Position numbers and translations under genes: made by a program. Of a stretch of 64,000 nt of DNA, positions 1 to 11,518 are shown in pieces. Positions within the stretch are counted from its first letter, which is position 1, and each line of letters starts with the position of its first letter. Origin of the DNA: Xanthoparmelia taractica (taxonomy: Eukaryota > Ascomycota > Lecanoromycetes > Lecanorales > Parmeliaceae); the NCBI GenBank assembly GCA_033085395.1, contig JANQBS010000072.1, positions 62,001 through 126,000 on the forward strand. Direction: 5' to 3'. The notes under the pieces are model-generated. The model searched no databases, was not told where the DNA came from, and saw only the letters and a program-made list of their open reading frames with translations.

Positions 1-1836
1 GTGAATTTATATCATGTGATAAGGGACAAGGTCAAACGGAATACCTTGACAGAGTACATGGACACGATGAAGTCATCGGTAAGGTCTGCGGACGCATCTA
101 AGTAGAGAAGCGCTTGCTCATAAGTTGTGACAGCTGTGATTGTGTTAGTAATTCATCGGCCAGACAATAGTCATTGCAGGTTTTAGCGTACCTTGGGATG
201 CTACAAGTTGGATCTTTTCACTATCGCGGCTTTGGCCAATAATCTTTAAAGCCCTTCGCATCTCTGGCTCTTGTTTAGGGGCATCAGAAACTCTTGACTG
301 AAATGTGCCGATGATTGTGTCATCCTCATAGTCAGCTCGAGAATTTAGGCCAAGTTCCTTGAAAGCAGCCTTCACGTCTTGTAGGCTAATTTTGTTCTGG
401 GAAGCCTCGATCGCAACTTTTGTGTCAAGGGCTTCGCTGCGACGCCCTTTTGCTATTCCTTGAAGACAGCCCAAGTAATACGGAGTGTTGTAGGGATCCT
501 TTTCCAATTGTCGCTCATATGAGAATGCTATGAGCTCGTCATGAAAGTCTGCACTGGCACCTAAACCGGCATGCCATCTCGGACTTATAAGCCTGGAAGC
601 ATAGGGACATGGGATGTCACACTTGGACTTACGGGTGCTCTTCCATGGGATCAGTCAGATCAATGGTCCTAGAGCGTATGCTTTGCTTGACTAGAACAAA
701 TGAGCTTCAGTTCATTGCGGAAAAAGAGCTTTTGCCACTTACAGTCAAGACAACCCAGTACGGCACTCAAGTCTCTTTTTGCCCATTCGGCAACGTACTG
801 GTTGCTGATGGTACGCCTCTCATCGTCGGGTCTTTCGGAGATCAGGACATCCAGTTCCCTAAGTAAATCATCCAGGCGATTGTTGAGTGAGTTTGTCGGA
901 TAGGGTGGCGCAAGCACTTCAGGCTCCGGTGGTAGCCAATCTTCTCCCTACGATCACTAAATCAACTCTGCTATATTGATATACACCACTTAATATTACC
1001 TCACGTGTAAATCCAACATATTCAAGCAAATCAACACAAGACTCTCCTAAACTTAAAAGGAACTGTTTGTTATGTCCTGGAATTTTCCTGCTTTTCTCTG
1101 GAGTCTGAACAGCGTTCCAGATATATATGCGCAGATTGCTGAGGACATTTACTGGTAGTGGGACAGCATGACCCTCAAATCTTTTAGGTTCCTCTACCAT
1201 TGCTCTCTCCGCTCGAGTCTTGATCATGAACTTGTCGGTAAGCTGTTTCACCCAATCTGGGGAAAGCCTAGGTGGCTTGAACCAGATGACTACTTTTGCA
1301 GAGCACTCAGCCGCAGAACATTGGAAATGTTGCTCATCCACCCATGGGAATCCTGTATCCGGATCTGGGGCAAGTACGCCATACTGTCTAGGCTTCGATA
1401 AATGCGGTTGGTGCATAAAATGATGCAATGGCCTAGATGTGGTCGGGCAAGGTTTTGAAAAGGCGTTCCCTTCCCGAAAATCCATCAAGAGATCCAGATG
1501 AGACCGACATACAAGGCAAAACACCGCAATTTTCCACACGGTGGACGAATCCGACTTGTAGCCATCATCAGGGAGGCTGCTCTGGTTTCTTTTGAGTGAC
1601 CACTTATGCTTGCAGCTGTTTCCTGGTGGAGGCGTAGAGACGTTCTTTTGCTCCTCCTCGTCAAAATATGGAAGACCAGTCAGGGTGTTATAGGCCGTCG
1701 GTACCAGGTATCTAGGGTCGTAGTCGTAGAGATCGCTGAGGAGCCGTGGTGCGGTCTTGCCTGAAAAGGAGTATTATGAGTATATGGATAATTCTCTTGT
1801 CTCGTAAAACCCACCTCCTCTAAGAACGACCCTCAT
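1..1836 (-). CDS. UBP2: Ubiquitin carboxyl-terminal hydrolase 2 (UBP2), N-terminal part, 3' end off the window
   Basis: A deubiquitinase of the Ubp2 (USP25/28-like) family, in yeast an antagonist of Rsp5-type K63 chains. The visible exons read MRVVLRGG, then KTAPRLLSDLYDYDPRYLVP, a Cys/His-bearing stretch around CKHKWSLKRNQSSL and VWKIAVFCLVCRSHLDLLMD, the segment TIDLTDPMEEHP, and helical blocks with YNTPYYLGCLQGIAKGRRSE and YEQALLYLDASADLTDDF. These match my memory of the long N-terminal region of fungal Ubp2. The catalytic Cys and His boxes lie beyond the left edge and cannot be judged. I place introns near 1764-1815, 697-742, 597-631 and 135-190. The start at 1836 is the ATG just before the first intron. 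The gene diverges from the complex I subunit gene to its right. Confidence 0.85.
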
Positions 1837-2564
1837 GATGGCTTTTGTAAAGGCTTTAGGCAAGCTAGCATCCTTGATGACAGTTGTTGGCTTTCAACGC
1901 CGAGGGCACCCTTCAGTCATATGCCAGCGCGTGATCATATACTACCGTACAGCTAGTCTTTGCGTTTATCTATTCCATCTATGCATTATATGTATTATTC
2001 AGGCTGGAGCAGCTGAGGATTTATTCGCCGTTTCGGTTCTTTCGGTTTCAGGCGCCGGATAGTGAGATGCTTAGCACCGAACGAGGCAAGTAATAAAAGG
2101 ATCGATGCTGAACTGTGGGGACTGGTGGCTAGGAGGAGGATGCTGGAACCCTCTAAAAGCGCTGTGAAGTTCTGTATGAATTTATCCTGGAATAAGAGCG
2201 GATGTTGGGGTTTCGAAATTAAGATAACGTATACGAGTGTTGTACTGAAATCTGCAAGGCGGGCAGGACAAGAAAGATGTACGTGGCTAGGTTCATGCAA
2301 CAGTAGCCCACTTTGAAAATGAGAATGAAAACTTGACGTTGGATAATATAGCTTTTGAACATCAACAGCTGCTAGCTGCGAACATGCATCGAATGTCGGA
2401 GCTTCATTTCGCCGAGACTTGGCAAATCTTGGCGACCATGTGGAGCAGAGCTCTCTTCCTAACAACTCACCTCGCTACTACAGCTCCCTCACTCAGGGGG
2501 GTTCTAATGACAGGATTAAAATAGCCCTGCGTGCGCAAGGACAGTGCCTCTGTTCTACTGTATT
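1837..2564. promoter_or_regulatory. Divergent intergenic region UBP2 / complex I subunit
   Basis: This 728-bp gap between two outward-facing starts should hold both promoters. An open frame of 156 codons on the minus strand (1995-2465) has no recognisable motif and I regard it as chance. No other feature is seen. Confidence 0.4.
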
Positions 2565-3296
2565 ATGGCTTCTGAAGACAACAAGACATATATGCCAAAA
2601 GATGCCGTCGGTCTTGCAATTGAATCGACGTTAGTCATGGGGGCAGCTGGACTTACAATTTCTGCGATTCAGAATACTCTTACAAGACAAAATGTCACAG
2701 CCTGGGGAGTGTTTACACGGGGTGGAGGGATAATTGCAATATTTGGTGTGCTATTGTTCAGGATATCTCTTCTGTTTTCATAGCACTCACGAGAACCATA
2801 GCTGCATCGGGAGGAGCCTATGGATTCGGAAAAGCTGCTGCTGCGAATCTTCGGGAGAAAGACGACAGCTGGAACCCTGCTATCGGTGGCTTCCTGTCAG
2901 GTGCTATCTTGGGACTCAGAGGTTAGGCGGCCTCTCTTTGTTAATGGATAAACTTCCTGATCGTGTCACAGTGAGGACATTCCCCGCGGTCTTGGGTTTC
3001 GGAGCTGGTCTGGCAATCGCGCAAGGTGTATTTGACTACACTGGTGGAAAATTTTCTGGCTACGACAAGGATCCAAACGTCGACGAGTATGAGCGAAAAG
3101 AGGCCTTGCGAAAGCTCAGAAGGACACCAATACAGGAAACGCTAGACCAGCTGGGCGAGGGCAGAGGTGAGCCAACTAACCAACTGCTTGGAATTCAGTC
3201 TCTCTAATGATAGTAGGTATATACGGTCCCGGCTATCGAGAAAGACGAGCCGAACGAATCAAGCAGAATTACGGCATCGATGTACCTCGGACCTGA
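2565..3296 (+). CDS. NADH:ubiquinone oxidoreductase subunit of the B14.7 / NDUFA11 type (Tim17/22/23 fold)
   Basis: An accessory subunit of mitochondrial complex I in the inner membrane, corresponding to Neurospora 21.3b kDa and human NDUFA11. Four exons (2565-2745, 2802-2921, 2972-3166, 3217-3296) give 191 residues. The start MASEDNKTYMPKDAVG is followed by glycine-rich transmembrane segments (VMGAAGLTISAIQNTL, AASGGAYGFGKAAAANL, AIGGFLSGAILGLR, TFPAVLGFGAGLAIAQGVFD) typical of the Tim17-like fold. The tail ends in IYGPGYRERRAERIKQNYGI. For intron 1 I chose the acceptor at 2801 rather than the AG at 2783. The later site gives a 56-nt intron and the expected FAASGGAYGF junction, whereas the earlier one would give a 38-nt intron. 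All splice phases agree. The next gene begins 310 bp downstream on the same strand, and that gap shows nothing notable. Confidence 0.88.
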
Positions 3297-3606
3297 TTGA
3301 TGCATCATCAAGCGCTATTTCATCAGATAGAAGTGTACATAGAAATTAATCGTCTTCCATGAAGGGTGTTGCACCGGTATACTCTTTATGTAAAGCTCGT
3401 TCGAATCATGACCATTATGTCGGATAGTACTCGTACGTGGAGCGTGCCTCAGCATAGACAGTAACCCAGAAAATTAGAGGCACGTGGCGTTGCAATGAAC
3501 CCAGAAATTCAACCCTACAAAGCGTGATGACCTGGACTTTTTAGAATTTTCTCTTAGAGACCTTTTTGGTATATACCCAGCACATCATTAGTTACCCACA
3601 GCGATC

Positions 3607-4865
3607 ATGTCGAATGACGCTGGAAATACATCATTAGATTCCGATGTGAAAGAGCACTTCCTCCGCCAATTCAAGCAAGGAGAAAGTTGTAAGTGTCCAT
3701 CGCCTTTTCAAGAATCACCTTAATATTCGAATCCAGCGCTCCAAGAGCAGATGACCCGCTTGAGGGATATCACCCTCCAACCAGCCGAACGAGCGAGTAT
3801 CATAGATCACTGTGTAGCCAGCATATCCCAACTTTCGGATGAGGTCAAGGATGCCTCAGCTTATCTCCCAGCCTACGACCAACGCACTTGTTCTACGGTA
3901 TTTACAATGATCGCTCTGTTCAAGTTTCGAGCGACGCTGATAGAGCGGTCAGCTGTATAGGCGGTAAAGTCTTTGAATGAAAACCTGCAAGAGATACGCA
4001 ATGCTTCCCAACCGAAGCGCAAGTTTGCATTTACTCGTAAGAAGACCACTGCGCAGGAAAACCCTGCCGACTCTGGTAATGGCCTCGGGGAAGATGCCTC
4101 AGCCCAAACCTCGGCAGCTGCCGGCGACAGTGCTAAGGCAATATCTTCGTACGAGCCTAAACATCACAGTAGCGACCCTAAAGAAAACCAGGGCAGCCTC
4201 GATGCTGGGTTCGTCTCAGAGGCAGCAGGTGCTACTACAATCACGTCTCTCTCATCGACGTATCACAAGCTCGACTCCGGCTCCTTAAAACCCGGCTCAT
4301 CCATATCGATCACCAAAATCCACCACAGCGCCATCGACCTCTCCGACTCACCTCCAAGTCCATTCGCAACGCTAGCCATCAACTCTGTGACCGAAAGTCT
4401 GCTAATCTGTGGCAGAATCACTGGCGCCGCGCATATCACCAGCGTCCAGAACAGCACTCTGATCGTTTGGAGTCGTCAGGTGCGTATGCATGAGTGCAAG
4501 GATTGTCTTGTGTATTTGCATTGCGGCAGTAGACCCATCATCGAAGACTGCAAGGGTATACGGTTTGCTCCATTTCCGGCCGTCTATGTAAGTATTCTCC
4601 TCCACGGCACCCGAGATTTTTCTCGTTCATAATTGCACGTCAGAATACCACTGAATGGCCTCGGCTCGAGTTCCCGAATTTGTGGGATCAAGTCGACGAC
4701 TTTGGATGGCTGAAGGCGAAGCATAGCCCAAATTGGAGTACTTTGCAGCCAAGTGACGAAGGCATCATAGAAAGTGGGCCATGGGAGGTTATCAAGACTT
4801 TTGGTTCCACTGGATGTACCCTCTCGACGCTTGATGACTTGCTCAGAGCTGCGAAGGTGATATGA
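3607..4865 (+). CDS. Tubulin-specific chaperone C (TBCC domain)
   Basis: Tubulin folding cofactor C stimulates GTP hydrolysis on the beta-tubulin supercomplex and releases alpha/beta dimers in the cytosol. Four exons (3607-3688, 3737-3897, 3961-4587, 4644-4865) give 363 residues. The N-terminal helical bundle (EHFLRQFKQGE, LQEQMTRLRDI) is followed by a polar linker. The C-terminal C-CAP/TBCC beta-helix contains VTESLLICGRITGAAHITSV, LIVWSRQVRMHECKDCLVYL and CGSRPIIEDCKGIRFAPFP, where the arginine of CGSRPIIEDC is the expected finger residue. The last exon starts NTTEWPRLEFPNLWDQVDDF, matching the family. The C-terminus (RAAKVI) is short and a further intron there cannot be excluded. It converges on the DIP1 gene. 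Confidence 0.9.
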
Positions 4866-5303
4866 GCAGGGTATTCGACCGCTGATTAGATGTGCTTGGC
4901 AATTTTTACCCTTATTGATTACTCGGATGCTGGAGGCGCCGGGTTAGCAGCCATCATGAAAAGGGACCCAATCGCCTGAACCAGGTATGCTCTGAAAAAG
5001 TCGAGAGAAACAAGCCTGCGATGTCAAAGGAAGGCAGTCTACCTTGCCAAACACAAGTCTCGCTATGCCTGCTCGCATTGAAGACATGCACAAAACATGA
5101 TAGACCCAATCTTTTATAACTTCGTGTGGGTTAGGACCCAAGTGTACGAGCCAGAAGTCAGGAAAACACGCGCAGACCGCCTATGTATACAAGAAGCCCG
5201 ACAAGCTAAGGATATCGAACACGCAAGCTGATAAGACATTGCTTCTTTCCAAGGCAAATATCCTCGGCCTTGTAACATCACGACCTACACTCGATAGAGA
5301 GCA
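4866..5303. other. Convergent intergenic region
   Basis: The 3' ends of the TBCC and DIP1 genes face each other across this stretch. Only short open frames occur and no repeat or RNA is visible. Confidence 0.4.
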
Positions 5304-6969
5304 TCATACCTCTCCCTCAACTTCGAATGGGCTCTTTTCCACACCCACTGCCTTCCCAATCCCATCATGATCAGCGAATACTGCACCACTGTTGCCCATT
5401 CCCAAATCTTCCCCGTTATTCCCGTGGTTTTCTGTCGCCCTGTCATCCTCCGCTCGACTAGGAGTCTTCACCCCCGGTTTCTCCCTCTGAGTGGTTACCT
5501 CCACAACGCTAAGACTACTCTCCATAGCGCTGGGCAGATCGACACTCAAAAACCGCTGCTTCACCCAGGTCGGACTCAAGCCTGGCGCTTCTTCGTCCTT
5601 CAACCATCCTACTCTGCCACAACGCCCCACAAGTCTCTTCGTCGTCTCGTCCACAGCGCCGAAATGGTGGTTGTCATCCTCTGCCATCATAGCTAATAGC
5701 CTTACAAGCTCATTCCGCTTGTAGTGCGGGGGATACTTCAGCTGTGTGTGGGCGAGGAGAGGATACAGGACGCGGAGGTAGGTGTGGCGTAGAGCCGTAG
5801 AGGAAGGAGGGAGGTCAAGCAGATTGCGCAGTATGATATCAAGAAGTACATGCAGGTCGTTGGTGTAGAAGTACTCGTACGTAGGCGGTGTGGTAAAGAG
5901 GAGATAGAGAAGTTTGAGAATAAGCAGCTGGAGGGAAGTTTCGCTCTCTCGGTTAAGAAGGAGGATGATATTCTCGCCGAATGTTTTGTAAGCGGACCCT
6001 TGAGTGGAAAGGATCTTCATGACTCTATTCGTCAGAGGTGTACTCAGGGAAGTAGCTTGATCTGGGCTTGGGTCGTGAGCCGAGCACATGTACTGCTCGT
6101 TCAATATGAGCTGAATAGGTCAGCATAGGGTTCGCCTCTTTCTTCAGCGCAACCCACTTACCACGACTCTTATGACGGGATAGTGATAGGGATCGTTCAC
6201 GTCGTCGGATAAGCCCTCGATAATCCGGAACATGTACGCAATGAATTCGTCTTCGATTAGTACTATTGATTATCGTTAGAGATCTCAGGCACCTGGGAAT
6301 CGCTGAGGGCCGCGCTAACTCAAGTCTTCGATTCGCAATCGCTGTATTCGTGACATCTCGTAAAGTAGTTCAAGGAGCATTCTGTGCAAGCCCGCATCAT
6401 CGTCTCTTTCCCCTTGTATCAATTCTAGTAGTCTGGGGAAACCACCCTCCTCTTTCATCATCTCGAAGGTAACATCATTTTGCCGACCATCGAAGAGAAG
6501 GAATGCTATGATTAGGTGTAGCATGTCTGGAGAGTCTTCCTGATGCACATGAGCGGCTGCTTGTGGGAGTAGATTGAAAGCGCCCTACCTGTAGTAAGCT
6601 GTAGACAATCTGTCTGCGAATATAGTCCTTGTTTTCGATAAAGAGAGAGGACTGGAGGAGTCTGTATGAGCAGCGGGCGATGTCATATTCGCTATGTATG
6701 TATTCTCCTGCGGAGATACTCAGTGGTTTGCCCGATTGCTTTTGTGTAGAATGGACAGCGCAAACCCTTGTAACTGGTGACGAAGTTGAGATAGGACCTT
6801 AGAGCATTGTCTATGAGCTCGTGAGACGAGCATGGTGCGGAAACTATCTCTTCAAGTTCTGGAAGCCAGTATCAATAGGTGCCTTTGTAGAATGGCGGAG
6901 GCGCTGGCTTACACACCATCCCAGAATTGCTGCTCATTGTCTAAGGTGTAAGATACATCGAACTCCATT
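5304..6969 (-). CDS. Dip1 / Ldb17 / SPIN90-family Arp2/3 activator
   Basis: A SPIN90/Ldb17 leucine-rich (armadillo-like) protein. Family members activate Arp2/3 complex without a mother filament and seed endocytic actin patches. The start reads MEFDVSYTLDNEQQFWDELE. Later exons carry HSEYDIARCSYRLLQSS, FIENKDYIRRQIVYSLLQ, DMLHLIIAFLLFDGRQ, EEGGFPRLLELIQ and LIEDEFIAYMFRIIEGL. The last exon (5304-6104) holds QLLILKLLYLLFTTPPTYEY, LHVLLDIILRNLLDLP and TYLRVLYPLLAHTQLKYPPH, the signature core of the family. The C-terminal 90 residues are polar and probably disordered. I infer five short introns. The one after the YSLLQ segment is 49 nt long and removes an apparent frame break. The gene follows the GH47 gene on the same strand. 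Confidence 0.85.
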
Positions 6970-7331
6970 GCTCAAGTGGCGACGGTCATGATCAGAGGCT
7001 GTAACAACAGATAGCGTTTCAGTCCCCGTGGTTAAGCATAGGAAAATGGAAGGCTGGTGTCATGCTTCTCGAAGCGCAATAGGCGACGAAGGTAAAGGTA
7101 CTTATTGCCTCTTCTCTAGTGTCGAAGAAACGCTAGTAAATTTACTTTACAGCTCTTTCGCCGTTCAGTCCAAAACACACGTATCTACAAAGACTCAGGG
7201 AAATGACTACCACGAGGCTCCGCAAATACCTCATCTGCCTAGACCAAACCCATACGCCATCAATGCATGGCTTGCTTATGCCAAAACCCTCTAACGCATC
7301 CATGACATTATTTATAGCATATAATTGCTTT
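6970..7331. other. Intergenic region upstream of DIP1
   Basis: It lies between the DIP1 start and the GH47 stop, both on the minus strand, and should contain the DIP1 promoter. A short plus-strand open frame (7028-7294) shows no protein-like character. Confidence 0.35.
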
Positions 7332-10300
7332 TCACGTTGGCCTCTTGAATGGATGCGCTTCTGAGTTCCTGTTCAAGCGATTAGGACGCATGAGCTGGGA
7401 GGGGAAATGGTGAAAACTCACAGCACATAATCATCCAGACTGACCAGCTCAGGCTCACTGAATAGGAGGTAAAAGTATTTCAATGTCTCCGCCAGCCAGA
7501 AGCTCTCCATCTCATCCAAGGCCACCGGCTTCTTGCTCGTAACATCTGATATGGCCGAAGCGCCATAGGTCGCTATGGTATGCTTTTCGATGGCTGTAAA
7601 CATCTTCCAACCCTTTTCGCGCCAATATTCATCGCCAGAGGTGCGGTACATGACGAAAACGGACTCGATCGCCTCCGGTCTACATCTTTGTGAGCTTCTA
7701 GTTTTCGTATCTAGATCGGGAAGGCTAATTCACCTGAGGAGATATCTGCCGCCTGTGACTTTGGTCATCCCAATAGGTAACCTCTCATCGTTAATCCTAG
7801 CCTTCACAAATTCCTCACGTGTAGGGATTGGTGGTGGCGTGTAAACCGTATTTTTGGCTGTGCTGTTGGAAGGGTTCAGCTTCGTGGTTTTGTCTTTGAG
7901 ACTTGGGGCAGACGCCTTTGACATGTCTAAATGTTGTTCCGCGGAACTCTTCTCAATCACGGGCTCTTCATTCGTCTTAACGGTCGGCTTCGTGACCGTG
8001 TCTTTCGGATCTTGAGAAATCGCTGCCGCTGATGGAATAGCTTTTCGTGCAGCAGGGGTAATTGGGTCCTCATCGTTGAGATCTCCAAGTTGCCTCCTGC
8101 CAAGGTTCTTGGAAGAGGCGGCAAAATTTTTCGCCTTGGGCATGAGCTCATCGGTTTCTTCTTCTGGGTGGACAGCTTTTGGATTCGCAACCTTGTCTAC
8201 ATTCGACTTGGAGATGACATCTCCAGTCGATTCTGGATCATCTTCCTTTCCACTTGATCCTTCCGTTTGGGAGCTGACTAATCCCAGAGCGGACGAGGCT
8301 GTACTGACTTCAATCTGAGATACCTTGTCTACCTGTTTCATAGAATCTTCGACCGGCGTATTTTTCTGAGAGCTTAGGATAGCTTGCTGCCTCGAGAGCC
8401 GGTTCTTCTCGCGCAAGTCACCAAAAGGGTCGAGCTTCTCATGCCACAGCGTTTCGTTCCATGGGCAATGGTCCATATCCGGGCAGGGAATAACTGAATA
8501 GCTTTCGGGCATAATACCCGTGTTTGTTGCTTCATACGCCCACACACATCCGTCTGTAAGCTTCCAAGCAATGTCCATATCGTCCTCACGCTCAAAGATC
8601 TTAGCACCAACGGCAAACATAGCCCCAGAAAAGCACGTAAGATGTGTTCCCTCTGGCTGTAGGTTGGACTTATCGTCAATAGGGTTCTTTTTTTCTGTGA
8701 CCTTGGCTACACCTGCGTTTAAGATGTGTCTTTTCTCGTCGGGTATCATAGGGCGGAACAAGAGATTCTTGGCAATGCTCTCTGCAGCCATCTCGTAAAT
8801 AGTTCGATACTGCTCATTTAAGCCCCCAAGAAGCACATACTCTTTTGGCAGGTATTCGTAGGTAGAATCAGCCTCGCCACCAATTCCAAAGTCCTCGCTC
8901 GAAGTGTACGGTGGTGATGCAAGGCCTTGCGGTTCACACTCTGGGGGTTTGGAAGCAGGATCGGTAGGGACCTCTCTCTCTATTAGAGCCCTGGCGGCAG
9001 AAGGCTTCGAAACGGAATCATGAGAGTCATGGTCGGCATGTTTGGCTGCTTCGACGCCACTTGCAGTAGCTTCGGGGGAAATGGCGTTGTTGGATTCTGC
9101 TGCGCTCTTTAGGCTCGCTTTCCTCACCTCATCCACTGCATCCACAAGACCACCTTCACTTTTTGATTGGAGAGCATCCTCAGCCTTAATTTTCCTCGCG
9201 GGACCTCCATCTAGAAGATTCGGACCATCTGCCTCTACAGAGCTATCATCGGGACTTAGCAACGGTTTCGAGCTTTGGGGTCCTTTTCTTGTCGGATGAT
9301 CATATTTCGTTTGTGGAGCCTGCTCCGGTTTCTTGCATCCTGAGGCATCGACTTTGGTGGGCCATAGGCCTGGCATTCTGGTGTTATTCTGCCAGATTTC
9401 AAACTCATTGGTTATTCGAGCAATCGCATCATAGTATCTTGCCTCCTTGGTGATTTGTGCAAGCCTCGTGAATTCGACCGACAGAGATCCCAATTCCGCA
9501 AGAACGACCCTCGTCTTTGCACGATGAGGCTGGGAGGCGAAGGTACTGTCAGATGTTAAGCGAATGTGCATTACAATAGCTGATCTGTAGACTCACGGCT
9601 TCCACATGTAGAAGGTCATAGGCATGCGGTTTGGTGTATCAAAAGCGCCCATGAGGATATCCGCTAACTCCACCGCTTTATCTAAGAGTACCTTATATGT
9701 GCCACCACTTATGTCATACGCAGCAACAAGCCCACCAAGGTATCGAATAACGGTCTCGAAAAGGGGTATGTCGTTCCTCGGACTTGTAGTGAAGTCTATC
9801 TCTTTGACGGCGTCTACAGCTTCCTCAAATTCATCCCTCAAGTTCATTATCCACAATGTGTCCAAAGTATCTACCAGGGTTGCGCCCCAGCCACAGAATG
9901 GGTTGCGATACTTGCCAGATACTGGGGACAACTCATCGTGTTTCCACGCCTTCGACCTGTATCCATCCCAAGAGAACGAGAAGGCCTTTTTGATAATTTC
10001 CTTTTTGTCTTCTCGAGCTGCCTTATCGCTTGCAGATTCAGCTGTGAATTTATGTTGAATCCGTGGAATTGCTTTGGGCTTCCCTGTAGGTAACTGTATA
10101 ATGTCATCGGTCGGTATTGGGAAATGCTCTGGTTGCTGGCTCCAATGAATCTTGGGGATCCCTGTCTCTGCAATTATCTCCATCCTGCCCTTCCCACCCC
10201 CGGGTCCAATGATAGGGTCTGCCGGGCCAGTCTTGACCTTTGTTGTCTTGTTGGCGGGGGTGGACGTAGCCGCTGGGGCAAGCTTGCCCGCTGACAGAGG

Positions 10301-10669
10301 CTTTTCCCCGGCGACTGAATCGTCATGTTTAGCAGTGGGCTGTACGAGAACTGCTGATGTTGCTCGGGACTCCGACTCCTGTGCTGTTGCAATAGATGGC
10401 TTTGTGGCTCCTGAATCTACTAGACTAGGAACAGCTATAGGAGCATTGATATCTTTGGCATCCGACTTTTCTTCACTATTTGAACCTTGCTCTGACTTTG
10501 GAGCTGGGATGGAGGATGACGACTCAATCTTTTGGCCAAAGTTCTTGAGCCCCTCGACGCTCGCCGCACCAGCGCTTCCGAGACGGCCTAAAGTTGTGAA
10601 ATGGTATAGCGCACCGACCGCAATAACAGCGAAGATGAGGAACACCCTGTATCGGCGCATCCTGAACAT
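7332..10669 (-). CDS. Class I alpha-1,2-mannosidase (GH47), type II membrane protein with two large insertions
   Basis: This GH47 enzyme should trim mannose from N-glycans in the ER or Golgi. Four exons (10669-9597, 9545-7734, 7679-7422, 7368-7332) keep phase and give 1059 residues, far above the roughly 500-850 of most relatives. An in-frame TAG 12 codons upstream supports the start. Residues 6-26 form a signal anchor, followed by a Ser/Ala/Lys-rich stem. Catalytic-domain marks include AFSFSWDGYRSKAWKHDEL, GWGATLVDTLDTLWIM, LFETVIRYLGGLVAAYD, ADSTYEYLPKEYVLLGG, HLTCFSGAMFAVGAK, LLRPEAIESVFVMYR and the terminal NSEAHPF. The acidic catalytic positions appear present. Disordered insertions of about 142 residues (433-575) and 190 residues (744-931), rich in S/K/E/P, split the domain. 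The usual NTEAHP calcium-site Thr is Ser here. Confidence 0.9.
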
Positions 10670-11518
10670 ATTCGAGGCCGGAGGAGATGGTCTCGTGTCG
10701 CCCTAATTCTAGGGCGGACAACAGTCGCCAATGCGAGCGTGTATTCCTTCAGGAATAGGATGATTCCATTGATAAGATGTGAATTGACCCGACGAGGAGG
10801 GTAGTACTTGGTAAAGTGTAATCAACTTTGCTCGAGCAATTAGGTGAGTAAGAAGTATGGGATGAAAATGGGTTGGATGTCTCCCCCTCCCTTTTCAGCA
10901 TTTACTTTCAACGCCCTTGAGCCTTAAGGTAAGGCTGGAGTGTGGGGGCCCGTTTCTTGTTATACCGACAAGGTACTTGGCCATAGTAAGGTCTCGACAA
11001 CGTTACAACTATCAACTTGATTCATACCACCAAGTTTTTGGGTTGATATAAGATTTAAACCGACAGGTAGCCTGGCATATTTTGGCTCTCTCTATCCTTC
11101 ACTGGCAGCTATTCCCCCCGTGCCAAAATTCCATACTTCTTCATCACTCCATGATCCGCCGTAGAGCTAGCGACTCTTTCGCCTCTCCAATTCCCAAACG
11201 AGGAATCCGATCACGGCGCACCGTCCTTCAGAGCTACGGAGCAAAGTGCACTCAAATTCAAGTAAGATCTCGCTATTCGAGTACTTTGTGTGAAGGGAAA
11301 AAACAAGAAAAAAAAGAAAAGGAGAAAGGGGATTGTCTGCAGCAGTCGAGCTTTTATCTGGGGTATCTTCATTGATGATTACTATCTATGATTTTCTTCG
11401 CCATCGTCAACACCGAGCCTATCTCAAATAGAATCGCTGATGCTTTTTATGAGACGAGGTAGCTTCATAGATGCAAGGCACGCAAGTGTTGCCATTTGAA
11501 AGCTCTCTGTGATATCTA
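10670..11518. promoter_or_regulatory. Intergenic region upstream of the GH47 gene
   Basis: It holds the GH47 promoter and the 3' flank of CCT6, both minus strand. Short A-rich and pyrimidine-rich tracts occur near 11295-11330. The plus-strand open frame at 11082-11375 has no recognisable protein features. Confidence 0.35.

Noticed and set aside
1995..2465. 156-codon minus-strand frame between UBP2 and the complex I subunit
   Set aside because: No motif, odd composition and a position in a divergent promoter suggest chance.
2746..2783. 38-nt intron 1 in the complex I subunit gene
   Set aside because: It keeps extra residues (LTRTI) not expected in the family. The acceptor at 2801 gives 56 nt and the better FAASGGAYGF junction.
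6546..6594. Apparent frameshift in DIP1 after YSLLQ
   Set aside because: A 49-nt intron ending at CATCAG joins LLQ to EDSPDMLHLI in phase, so no lesion is needed.
7028..7294. 88-codon plus-strand frame between DIP1 and GH47
   Set aside because: No protein-like motif or good gene context.
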